From NCBI GenBank assembly GCA_022870745.1, contig CP085323.1, positions 2,232,001 to 2,296,000 on the forward strand: 64,000 nt of DNA, written 5' to 3'. Shown piece by piece: positions 9,195 through 16,587 of the stretch (position 1 is the stretch's first letter; every line of letters starts with the position of its first letter). Below the pieces are notes generated by a model, which worked only from the letters and a program-made list of their open reading frames with translations, was not told the DNA's origin and did not search any database. Position numbers and translations under genes: made by a program. This DNA is from Silvibacterium acidisoli. Lineage in GTDB: Bacteria > Acidobacteriota > Terriglobia > Terriglobales > Acidobacteriaceae.

Positions 9195-9559
9195 AACGAG
9201 CTGAAAGAAAAATAGAAAAACAGCACCGTGATCAGTGCATAAACCAGGAAGTGCTGGTGTTCCGGACCGGAATGCCAGTTTGAGCGCAGCTTCCAGGTGT
9301 TCTGAGCGAAGAAGATGCCGAAGATGGCGAAGAAAAGTCCGGTGACTTCCAGCCAGAGCACGCCGCCGGCATGGGCGAAGGGAGTCCAGATGGATGAGCC
9401 GAATTTTTTAGCCTCACGGGCTGCGACCTTGCCGCGTCCCACGTAGGTAGGAGCGTCCTGCTTCATGGAATGAGCAGTTTGTGCGGCGCGGTCGCGCAGA
9501 ATGCCGGATGCGACGCGGACGCCGATACCCACTTTGCGACCAACACGGCTCGGTTCCAT
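9146..9559 (-). CDS. small membrane protein, unrecognised
   Basis: A protein of about 137 residues starting at ATG 9559 (MEPSRVGRKVGIGVRV). The first 60 residues are basic and soluble. They are followed by two hydrophobic helices (LWLEVTGLFFAIFGIFFA and LVYALITVLFFYFSF) and a strongly basic C-terminus, RARRKDKKRKAQQA. I recognise no family; it resembles lineage-restricted acidobacterial membrane proteins. The longer open frame upstream to 9652 looks non-coding. Its 3' end overlaps the convergent MmcQ-like gene by 49 bp. Confidence 0.6.
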   Translation of the reverse strand: MEPSRVGRKVGIGVRVASGILRDRAAQTAHSMKQDAPTYVGRGKVAAREAKKFGSSIWTPFAHAGGVLWLEVTGLFFAIFGIFFAQNTWKLRSNWHSGPEHQHFLVYALITVLFFYFSFSSFYRARRKDKKRKAQQA

Positions 9560-9678
9560 ACTCAAAAGTGTAGCAGTGGAATCCTGATTCGGATTGCCAC
9601 CGTCAAACATCAGAAGTAATGTAAGGAAAACTCGGCCTGAGTCCCCCTGCACGCCGGGGTAGAAACGGAGCGTACCCT

Positions 9679-9969
9679 TTGAACCAAAAATTACGAAACC
9701 TGGTGCAGCAACTGGGCGAGGCTATTCATGAGAGCGTTTCCGAGTCGGAGCATATTGCGGGTGTCGTCAAAGATATTCGCAGCCAGGGATTCGATGTTTT
9801 GCTCATGCTCGAAGCGACGATTGGCCTCAACGAGTTAGAGCAGCAACCGGCAGCGGCTCTGGACTCATCGAATGAGGGTTACGAAGGGAAAGGAACGTTT
9901 ACTCCACAGGACCTGAGCTTCCTGAAGTCTCTGCGCATTGCAGTTGAGGAGCCCGAAGGCAAGCGCTAG
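9679..9969 (+). CDS. conserved small protein, unrecognised, TTG start
   Basis: A 96-residue acidic soluble protein beginning TTG-AAC-CAA; ACGGAG lies about nine bases upstream and supports the unusual start. The N-terminal half is helical (LRNLVQQLGEAIHESVSESEHIAGVV). The middle FDVLLMLEATIGLNELE has the look of a conserved core, and the C-terminus reads FTPQDLSFLKSLRIAVEE. No family is recognised and no neighbour suggests a role; glgC lies 120 bp downstream on the same strand. Confidence 0.6.
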   Translation: MNQKLRNLVQQLGEAIHESVSESEHIAGVVKDIRSQGFDVLLMLEATIGLNELEQQPAAALDSSNEGYEGKGTFTPQDLSFLKSLRIAVEEPEGKR

Positions 9970-10088
9970 CAAGATTTATCCCGCTGTCTCCGGCCTATGG
10001 TACTATCCGCTCGTTTCCGTAACGTGTGGCGGTTGACTCCGCCGCCGCGTAACCAGACGATACGAAGACGAGGAGTGCAACCAGAGCA

Positions 10089-11348
10089 ATGAGAGACACA
10101 CTGGGCGTATTGCTGGCAGGTGGCGCGGGCGAGAGACTTTTCCCGCTTACCAGAGACCGGGCCAAACCTGCCGTTCCGTTTGGAGGGCAATATCGGATCA
10201 TTGATATTACGCTGTCCAACTGCATTAACTCCGACCTGCGTCACGTTTACATCCTCACCCAATACAAAGCGCTTTCGCTGAACCGTCATATCCGCGAAGG
10301 CTGGACCAGCATCGTCGCCCAGGAGCTCGGGGAATTCATCGAGATCCTGTCGCCGATGCAGCGCGTGAGCGCGAACTGGTATATGGGTACGGCCGACGCT
10401 GTCTACCAGAACATCTACTCGATCGGTTCCGAGCAGCCGAAGCATGTGCTGATCCTTTCCGGCGACCACATCTATAAGATGAACTACGGCAAGATGCTCG
10501 AAGAGCACCAGGCTTCGGGTGCGGATGTGACCCTGGCCACGCTGCCGATTCAGCCGAACGAAGTGGATCGCTTTGGTGTGGTCGAAGTGGCTCGCAACGG
10601 CGAGGTGATCGGTTTCCTCGAAAAGCCGAAGACCACCAACCTGCGTTCGCCATTCAATCCGAACATGGTTGACGCATCGATGGGCATTTACCTGTTCAAC
10701 ACCGACGTACTGCTCCCGGCGTTGATGGAAGACGCCGAAGATCCCACGTCAAAGCACGATTTCGGTCACAACATCCTGCCCAACATCCTCGGCAAATACA
10801 AACTTCGTGCCTACAACTTCGTGGACGAGAACCAGAACGGCGAAGCGCTTTACTGGCGCGACGTGGGTACGCTCGATGCCTATTACGAAGCCAACATGGA
10901 TGTGGCTTCGGTTTCACCTGTATTCAACCTGTACGACAACGAGTGGCCGATGCGTACGCGGGTACGCCAGTATCCGCCGGCTAAGTTCGTATTCGGGGAA
11001 CCGGGCCGCACCGGCATGGCGATGAACTCGATCGTTTCGGCCGGCTGCATCGTCTCCGGCTCGGTCGTTCGCAACAGCGTGCTTTCGCAGGATGTCCGTG
11101 TCAACTCCTACTCGGAGCTCGATTCGAGCATCGTCTTCTCGCACGTGAACATCGGCCGCCATTGCCGCATCCGCCGCGCCATCATCGATCGCGATGTGCA
11201 GCTGCCGGAGGGTACGGTAATCGGCTACGACCAGAACGAGGATCGCAAGAACTACTTCGTCACGCCGAGCGGCCTGACGGTAGTGACGCGCGATGCTTCC
11301 CTGTACGAGAACCCGGTCCAAAAGGGCTACACGATCGATCCTGCCTGA
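10089..11348 (+). CDS. glgC: glucose-1-phosphate adenylyltransferase
   Basis: A 419-residue ADP-glucose pyrophosphorylase, making ADP-glucose from ATP and glucose-1-phosphate for glycogen or trehalose synthesis. The nucleotide-binding signature is LLAGGAGERLFPLTRDRAKPAVPF split over residues 8-31, followed by GGQYRIIDI. The conserved GDHIYKMNY metal-binding segment, the FLEKP substrate loop and the left-handed beta-helix C-terminus (SVVRNSVLSQDVRVNS) are present. Length and domain order are standard. It stands alone with its own terminator at 11356-11389. GAGGAG lies 13 bases before the ATG, somewhat distant. Confidence 0.96.
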   Translation: MRDTLGVLLAGGAGERLFPLTRDRAKPAVPFGGQYRIIDITLSNCINSDLRHVYILTQYKALSLNRHIREGWTSIVAQELGEFIEILSPMQRVSANWYMGTADAVYQNIYSIGSEQPKHVLILSGDHIYKMNYGKMLEEHQASGADVTLATLPIQPNEVDRFGVVEVARNGEVIGFLEKPKTTNLRSPFNPNMVDASMGIYLFNTDVLLPALMEDAEDPTSKHDFGHNILPNILGKYKLRAYNFVDENQNGEALYWRDVGTLDAYYEANMDVASVSPVFNLYDNEWPMRTRVRQYPPAKFVFGEPGRTGMAMNSIVSAGCIVSGSVVRNSVLSQDVRVNSYSELDSSIVFSHVNIGRHCRIRRAIIDRDVQLPEGTVIGYDQNEDRKNYFVTPSGLTVVTRDASLYENPVQKGYTIDPA

Positions 11349-11355
11349 TGACCAT

Positions 11356-11389
11356 GAAGGGGGCTGGCTGACCAGTCCCCTTCTTTATT
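11356..11389 (+). terminator. intrinsic terminator after glgC
   Basis: A 12-bp stem GAAGGGGGCTGG / CCAGTCCCCTTC (one G-U pair in RNA) with loop CTGA is followed by TTTATT, 7 bp after the glgC stop. Confidence 0.75.
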
Positions 11390-11626
11390 CCCTCGAGCTT
11401 TGCTGTAAGCCATCCTCTTCTTTTGCGATATTCTCACTCTTTAAACAGGCGGAAGTGTACTGGTTCAAGCCCACGGAACCGGTGCGCAGCAATCTGCGTA
11501 TTGGTTGCCATGAGCGTTGCCGCCACAATGACGTGGGAGATGGATGGATTCCGGTTGATCCGGGGTCGATCGAGAGCAGGGTCAGCGTCCGTTGGGCCGC
11601 GTCCTGTTTCCCAGGAGTCACGCAGT

Positions 11627-12322
11627 ATGGCCTTACGGCAGGGTCCGGAGTCGGGTCAGGGTGGGCAGAGCCGCTGGAGCTCCGCCGCACAGCCGCAGGG
11701 CCGCGCCGAAAAGATCCGTACCGATCACGCCGCCGACATCGACTGGCAGGGAGTTGTACAGCGCTGCCTCGATGGCGATTCGATGGCCTGGGCCGAGCTG
11801 GTGAAGGCTCACCATCGCCGCATCTACGCACTCTGCTATCGTTTCACCGGTTCGCCGCACGACGCCGAAGACCTGACCCAGGATGTCTTCATTAAGGTCT
11901 ACGGCAATCTCTCGGCCTTCGACCTGAGCCGCGGCAGCTTCCAGACATGGCTGACGACGCTTGCGCGTAACCTGCTGGTGGATCACTTCCGCCGCAGCCG
12001 TAACCAGCGTGTGACCGACTCGATGGATGCCGGATGGGACGAGGCTGCAGAGCAGCCGGTTGCAGACCGGCTGATGGCCTCGGGTCCCAATCAGCATGAT
12101 CATGCCGCGCAGCAGGAAATAGCGAAGATGGTGCAGCAGGCATTGACGAAGATCTCTCCGGAGCTGCGTGAAGCAGTGATACTTCGCGATCTGCAGGACA
12201 TGGACTACAAGGAAATTGCGCAGGTTCTGCGCATTCCCGAGGGAACTGTAAAGTCGCGCATCAGCCGCGGGCGAGCGGAACTGGCACGGCTGCTGGAACG
12301 TAATAAAGGACAGGTGGTTTAG
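11627..12322 (+). CDS. ECF-type RNA polymerase sigma factor
   Basis: A 231-residue sigma-70-family factor of the RpoE/SigW class. Region 2 includes LVKAHHRRIYALCYRFTGSP, then DAEDLTQDVFIKVY and a FQTWLTTLARNLLVDHFRR segment. Region 4 (about 165-225) reads LREAVILRDLQDMDYKEIA, then VLRIPEGTVKSRISRGR. ATG 11627 is chosen because AGGAG lies nine bases upstream and the longer frame adds only low-quality sequence. An unusually long Gln/Gly-rich leader of about 40 residues precedes region 2. The anti-sigma gene follows after 2 bp, so the pair is co-transcribed and probably autoregulated. Confidence 0.92.
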   Translation: MALRQGPESGQGGQSRWSSAAQPQGRAEKIRTDHAADIDWQGVVQRCLDGDSMAWAELVKAHHRRIYALCYRFTGSPHDAEDLTQDVFIKVYGNLSAFDLSRGSFQTWLTTLARNLLVDHFRRSRNQRVTDSMDAGWDEAAEQPVADRLMASGPNQHDHAAQQEIAKMVQQALTKISPELREAVILRDLQDMDYKEIAQVLRIPEGTVKSRISRGRAELARLLERNKGQVV

Positions 12323-12324
12323 AG

Positions 12325-13137
12325 ATGTCAGAGCGAAATCCATTCGGAAAGCGGCCCGCAGGCGCATCCTCGGGGCAGAACCCTGGCGGCGCTGTTCGCT
12401 GCGAAGAGTGGGAAGCGATGTTGGCCGACGCGCTCGACGGCCTGCTTACTCCAACCGAGGGCGTGGCCTTCGAGGCTCACAGCCAGGAGTGCAGGCTCTG
12501 TGCCCAGCTGCTGGCCGAGGCGAAGCAGGGGCAGGAGTGGATGCAGTTCCTGCATGTAGAGCCGGAAATGCCGTCGGACATGATGGAAAAGATTCTCAGC
12601 CGCACCAGCGGTGTTGTCGCCGAACGTCCGTTGGCGATACATGGGGCGCCTATTCCGGCAGGCCCGGCAGCGATCCTGCATCTGCCCCGCAGGAAGATGG
12701 TGTGGGATACGCGGCTCATGATGACCGCAGCGATGGCCTTTTTCTCCATCGCGCTTACGTTGAACCTGACCGGCGTCCGTCTCACCGGACTTCGCCTTGC
12801 TGACTTGACGCCGGCCAACATGCAGAACAACCTTACCCGCCAGTTTTACGGTGCGAAGGGCTCAGTGGTTCGTTACTACGACAACCTGCGTTTTGTTTAC
12901 GAGCTGGAATCGAAGCTCCGCGAGCTGCGCCGCGACGAGGATAGCGAAAAGCCTGCTTCGACGCCGGCTGGTGGCGGCGAACAGAAGCAGCAGAGCGCTC
13001 CGAACAAGAACGGCGGCAAGGGCGAGGCATTGCCACCGGTATCCATCAAACCCGGCCAGCAGGTGCTGGCCCTTAACAATCAGGAGAGAATCCTGATCGG
13101 GTCCCCCACAGACCAGGCGGAAAGGAGCTTGGCATGA
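12325..13137 (+). CDS. zinc-finger anti-sigma factor, membrane-anchored
   Basis: A 270-residue membrane-anchored regulator that should sequester the adjacent sigma factor. The cytoplasmic N-terminus carries a zinc-binding anti-sigma pattern: Cys26, then His52-x3-Cys56-x2-Cys59. One transmembrane helix lies at about 131-149 (MMTAAMAFFSIALTLNL). The outer part is a charged helix followed by a Lys/Gly-rich low-complexity stretch. The gene starts 2 bp after the sigma factor, and its stop overlaps the next start (ATGA), so expression is coupled along the operon. The signal sensed is unknown. Confidence 0.88.
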   Translation: MSERNPFGKRPAGASSGQNPGGAVRCEEWEAMLADALDGLLTPTEGVAFEAHSQECRLCAQLLAEAKQGQEWMQFLHVEPEMPSDMMEKILSRTSGVVAERPLAIHGAPIPAGPAAILHLPRRKMVWDTRLMMTAAMAFFSIALTLNLTGVRLTGLRLADLTPANMQNNLTRQFYGAKGSVVRYYDNLRFVYELESKLRELRRDEDSEKPASTPAGGGEQKQQSAPNKNGGKGEALPPVSIKPGQQVLALNNQERILIGSPTDQAERSLA

Positions 13138-14054
13138 ATTGCGCAAATCACCCTGAGGCGGCTGTATCCGCCTATTGCCAGAATTGCGGGAAGCCGCTCT
13201 GCGTGCAGTGCGTGCGTCCGATTGCCGGTGTGATTTATTGCGAGCAGTGCCTCGCCGCCCGGCTTGGAATGGGCGGAGCCCAGAACCCCGGTGGCTATAC
13301 GCCGGGAGCCGGCCAGAACGTGAACGATGCGGTGAATAACTTCGTCTCCTCAATCTCGGGAACCATGCCTCCGGGCAGCTCATCCGGGCCGAATCCGGGG
13401 ATCGCGACGCTGCTTGGTTTCATTCCCGGCGTTGGCGCGTTTTACAACGGCCAGTTTGTAAAGGGTCTGATCCACGTTCTGGTCTTCGTCGTCCTGATCG
13501 GGATCGCCAATCATCACGGGTTCATGGGAATCCTGATTCCGTTCTGGATTCTCTACCAGGTCTTCGACGCGCACCACACCGCCAAGGCCCGCCGCGACGG
13601 CATGCCGTTGCCTGATCCTCTCGGTTTGAATGAGCTTGCCTCTCGTATGGGTATTCCGGGTATGCCGTCGCAGCCGTACCAGGCTCCGCCGCCGGCTGCC
13701 GGACCAGTCGCAGGCTTCACTCCGCCTCCACCGCCGCCTGGATCGTCTTACTCGCCTGGATCTTCCTACTCAGCAGCCGCTTATCCGCCTCCGCCCGTCG
13801 ATCCGGCTTACACTCCGGTGCCGCCGATGGATCCCGCTGATTATCCGACGCCGCGCCGCCATGAGCCAATCGGTGCGATTGTGCTGATCGGCCTGGGTCT
13901 GCTCTTTCTCTTCAATACGCTCGGATTTCTGCGCTTTGACTGGATCGATCACGCGTGGCCGATCTTCATTATCGGGCTGGGCGCGTGGCTGCTGGTGCGC
14001 CGCTCGCGTGAGAGCACGCCGCCGCCACCACCGCCGGCTGGAGGTGCACTGTGA
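13134..14054 (+). CDS. B-box zinc-binding membrane protein with LiaF-like helices
   Basis: A 306-residue protein. Residues 1-40 form a B-box-like zinc ribbon (C3, H6, C15, C18, C23, C26, C36, C39). A TM2-like hydrophobic block follows (IATLLGFIPGVGAFYNGQF, then VLVFVVLIGIA), then a Pro/Ser/Tyr-rich linker of about 80 residues. The C-terminal pair of helices reads IGAIVLIGLGLLFLFNTLGF and WPIFIIGLGAWLLVRR, the pattern of DUF5668/LiaF N-terminal segments. Start and stop both overlap neighbours by 4 bp. It is probably part of the envelope-stress signalling unit; its exact role is unknown. Confidence 0.8.
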   Translation: MNCANHPEAAVSAYCQNCGKPLCVQCVRPIAGVIYCEQCLAARLGMGGAQNPGGYTPGAGQNVNDAVNNFVSSISGTMPPGSSSGPNPGIATLLGFIPGVGAFYNGQFVKGLIHVLVFVVLIGIANHHGFMGILIPFWILYQVFDAHHTAKARRDGMPLPDPLGLNELASRMGIPGMPSQPYQAPPPAAGPVAGFTPPPPPPGSSYSPGSSYSAAAYPPPPVDPAYTPVPPMDPADYPTPRRHEPIGAIVLIGLGLLFLFNTLGFLRFDWIDHAWPIFIIGLGAWLLVRRSRESTPPPPPPAGGAL

Positions 14055-14341
14055 ACTCCTATGTCTTCCTCCATCGCATCAAGGGGCCGGCAATGCTTCT
14101 GGTCTTTGGCATCACGGCACTGCTGAATGAATGGGACATTCTTTCTTACGGCAGAAGCTGGCCCTTGTACCTGATTGTCTTTGGCGTTTTGCAGCTTGCC
14201 GAACGCGCAGCGTTGATGCAGTGGCAGCAGTCTCAGGCTGCGCAGCAGGCGTATGCGGGATGGCCAGCTGCTCCTCCGCCGCCTTCGTCGACCTCGCTCT
14301 CTATCACTCCGCAGCCTCCGCATTCCGGAGAGGAGAAGTAG
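14051..14341 (+). CDS. small LiaI/LiaF-like membrane protein
   Basis: A 96-residue protein starting at GTG 14051 inside the previous stop (GTGA overlap). Two hydrophobic helices, AMLLVFGITALLN and WPLYLIVFGVLQLAERA, match the two-helix LiaI/LiaF-type transmembrane unit that is repeated in both neighbours. The C-terminal 40 residues are Gln/Pro/Ser-rich and likely disordered. It lies inside the sigma/anti-sigma operon, so a role in envelope sensing with its neighbours is likely but not shown. Confidence 0.75.
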   Translation: MNSYVFLHRIKGPAMLLVFGITALLNEWDILSYGRSWPLYLIVFGVLQLAERAALMQWQQSQAAQQAYAGWPAAPPPPSSTSLSITPQPPHSGEEK

Positions 14342-14345
14342 CGCC

Positions 14346-15917
14346 ATGGGCATGCCTCCTTATCCGCCGAGAGACGCCGAACGGCAGGCCCGCGAATATG
14401 CGCGTGCCCAGGCCAGGGCCGCACAGGAGCAGGCACGTGCGCAGCGCCGTTACTGGAGTTATCAGCGCCAGTTGCGCCAGCGGGGATCTGTTGCCAGACC
14501 CCTCCTGCTGATCTCCGTCGGCGTCGTTGCATTCCTCCTTGAGACCGGCAAGCTCAGTTCATCGGCCTTCTGGACCTGGTACAGCCGCTGGTGGCCTGTC
14601 GTCCTCATCGCGATCGGTCTCATCCTGCTGCTCGAGTACTTCCTTGACCGGCGTGATCCTTACAGCGGGCAGCGTGGCGCGGGCGGAGTGGTGTTTTTCA
14701 TCGTGCTGCTGGCCTTTCTCGGCTGGGGAGCACACACCGCGCATCGCTGGGCGCCCTTCAGCAACCAGTTCGGGAGCGATGGCGATGATTTCTTCTCGAT
14801 GCTGGGCGAGGAGCATACCAACGATCTCGACGTGAACACCACGCTGAACGCGGGCGCTACCGTCGACATCCAGAACCCGCGTGGCGATGTGACGGTAAAT
14901 CCTTCCGATGACGGCAGCATGCACGTGCACGCTCACCAGATCGTACACGCGGATTCGGAGAAGAAAGCACAGAAGGTTTTCGACCAGATCAGGCCGCAGA
15001 TCAATGCCTCCGGTAACAGTGGGTCGGTGATTGTTCCGGGACGCGACGGCGTGCGGGTAGACCTGATTGTGAATGTCCCGGCGAAGTCATTTGCCCGCAT
15101 CAATGCGGGACATGGCGACGTGACGGTCAACGGAGTCGCGAACAATGTCGATGTGACCTCCAATCATGGCGACGTGAAGTTCGACAACGTGGGCGGAGAC
15201 GTCCATGCCCGGATGAACCATGGCGATTTTTCCGCTCATCAGGTGACCGGGAACGCTACCGTGGACGGCCATGTGGATGACGTGACTCTTTCGGAGGTGA
15301 AGGGCCAGGCGACGCTCAACGGCGAGTTCTTCGGAGACACCCACCTCGAGCAGATCGGTTCGAATGTGCACTTTCAGACCACACGCACCAACCTCGATAT
15401 TCCGAGGCTCTCGGGCGAGCTGACCATGGACTCCGACGATCTGGATGCGAACCAGATGGCCGGGCCGGTGCGCATTGTGACCCGGTCGAAGAACATCAAG
15501 CTCTCCGATGTCTCCGGCGATGTGCATATCGAGAATAGTGACGGCGACGTTTCGATCAGGGCGGTCTCGCCGCTCGGGAACATCCAGGTGGCGAACAAAA
15601 CGGGCGGCGTTACGGTCAGCCTGCCGGACAACGCAGAGTTCTCAGTGAATGCGAACACCACCCAGGATGACGATCTTGAGACGGACTTTCCGCTGCAATC
15701 CGCGACTACCAATGGACGCCATACTCTTACGGGAACGATCGGCAAGGGAACGGTGACGTTGAACCTGCAGACCACGCACGGAAATATCGAGCTGAGAAAA
15801 GGCGGTTCGTCGGCTCCGCCGGAGCCACCCAAACCGCCTCAGGCACCTAAGACGCCAGAACCGCCGAAACACCTGAAGGTGCCTAAGGTGCCCCCGGTGC
15901 CGCCTGTGGAGCAGTAG
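14346..15917 (+). CDS. DUF4097 beta-strand-repeat membrane protein
   Basis: A 523-residue protein. A basic Arg/Gln/Ala-rich N-terminus is followed by LiaF-like helices (PLLLISVGVVAFLLETGKL, WWPVVLIAIGLILLLEYFL) and a third helix, VVFFIVLLAFLGWGA. From about residue 155 onward it is a DUF4097/adhesin-like beta-solenoid, with repeats such as INAGHGDVTVNG, VTSNHGDVKFDN and IENSDGDVSIRAV. The tail is Pro-rich (PPEPPKPPQAPKTPEPP). ATG 14346 follows the upstream stop by 4 bp. It is the last gene of the sigma operon, and its 3' end overlaps convergent cmk by 35 bp. An envelope-sensing or structural role is inferred. Confidence 0.85.
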   Translation: MGMPPYPPRDAERQAREYARAQARAAQEQARAQRRYWSYQRQLRQRGSVARPLLLISVGVVAFLLETGKLSSSAFWTWYSRWWPVVLIAIGLILLLEYFLDRRDPYSGQRGAGGVVFFIVLLAFLGWGAHTAHRWAPFSNQFGSDGDDFFSMLGEEHTNDLDVNTTLNAGATVDIQNPRGDVTVNPSDDGSMHVHAHQIVHADSEKKAQKVFDQIRPQINASGNSGSVIVPGRDGVRVDLIVNVPAKSFARINAGHGDVTVNGVANNVDVTSNHGDVKFDNVGGDVHARMNHGDFSAHQVTGNATVDGHVDDVTLSEVKGQATLNGEFFGDTHLEQIGSNVHFQTTRTNLDIPRLSGELTMDSDDLDANQMAGPVRIVTRSKNIKLSDVSGDVHIENSDGDVSIRAVSPLGNIQVANKTGGVTVSLPDNAEFSVNANTTQDDDLETDFPLQSATTNGRHTLTGTIGKGTVTLNLQTTHGNIELRKGGSSAPPEPPKPPQAPKTPEPPKHLKVPKVPPVPPVEQ

Positions 15918-16587
15918 TACCAAGCTTTTCCGCAACCAGCGACTCGATGTGCGACAGGACCTCTTCGAGGTCCATGCGCGTCGAGTCGATAACGATGGCA
16001 TCTGAAGCCGGACGCAGCGGCGACTCGGCGCGATTGCGGTCGCGCTCATCACGCTCCCGCAACTCCTTTGAGATGACAGTCTGCGTGACGCCCGAAGTAT
16101 CCGCGCCCGCCTGCTCGTAGCGGCGCTGGCTACGAGCTTCGGGAGACGCATCGAGAAAGAACTTCAGGTCGGCATCGGGAAAGACGACGGTGCCGATATC
16201 CCGGCCTTCCATCACCACTCCGCCGTGGCTGCCCATCTGCTGCTGCAGGCCTACCATCCACGCGCGAATGGCGGGGTGAACGCTTACCTGCGAGGCCGCC
16301 TGTGTGACTTCGACATCGCGGATGCTGCCGGTGACGTCCGCGCCGTCAAGCATCACGCGGTTGCCTGACGGCGTCGGCTCAAGCTCGATGTGGGTCGAAG
16401 CGGATAGCCGCTCCAGCCCTGATGCATCGGCCGGATCGACTTTCTCCGCAAGAGCCTTGAGGGCAAAGGCGCGGTACATGGCGCCGGTTTCCAAATTCAG
16501 CAGGCCGAAGTGCGCGGCGAGGTGCCGCGCTACTGTGCTTTTCCCTGCTCCGGCCGGTCCATCGATGGCGACGATCAGTCGCCTCAT
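15883..16587 (-). CDS. cmk: cytidylate kinase
   Basis: A 234-residue (d)CMP kinase that phosphorylates CMP and dCMP using ATP. The P-loop GPAGAGKST is at 10-18 and the nucleotide-binding LETGAMYRA at about 32-40. GRDIGTVVFPDADLKFFLDAS and a LID-like segment with RDERDRNR follow. The last 15 residues (GTTAPQAAPGAP) extend beyond the usual family end and overlap the convergent DUF4097 gene. Its ATG overlaps the stop of the upstream gene by 4 bp (ATGA), so translation is probably coupled. Confidence 0.95.
   Translation of the reverse strand: MRRLIVAIDGPAGAGKSTVARHLAAHFGLLNLETGAMYRAFALKALAEKVDPADASGLERLSASTHIELEPTPSGNRVMLDGADVTGSIRDVEVTQAASQVSVHPAIRAWMVGLQQQMGSHGGVVMEGRDIGTVVFPDADLKFFLDASPEARSQRRYEQAGADTSGVTQTVISKELRERDERDRNRAESPLRPASDAIVIDSTRMDLEEVLSHIESLVAEKLGTTAPQAAPGAP

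Noticed and set aside
11423-11626. 68-residue N-terminal extension of the sigma factor
   Set aside because: No family similarity and a strong AGGAG-preceded ATG at 11627.
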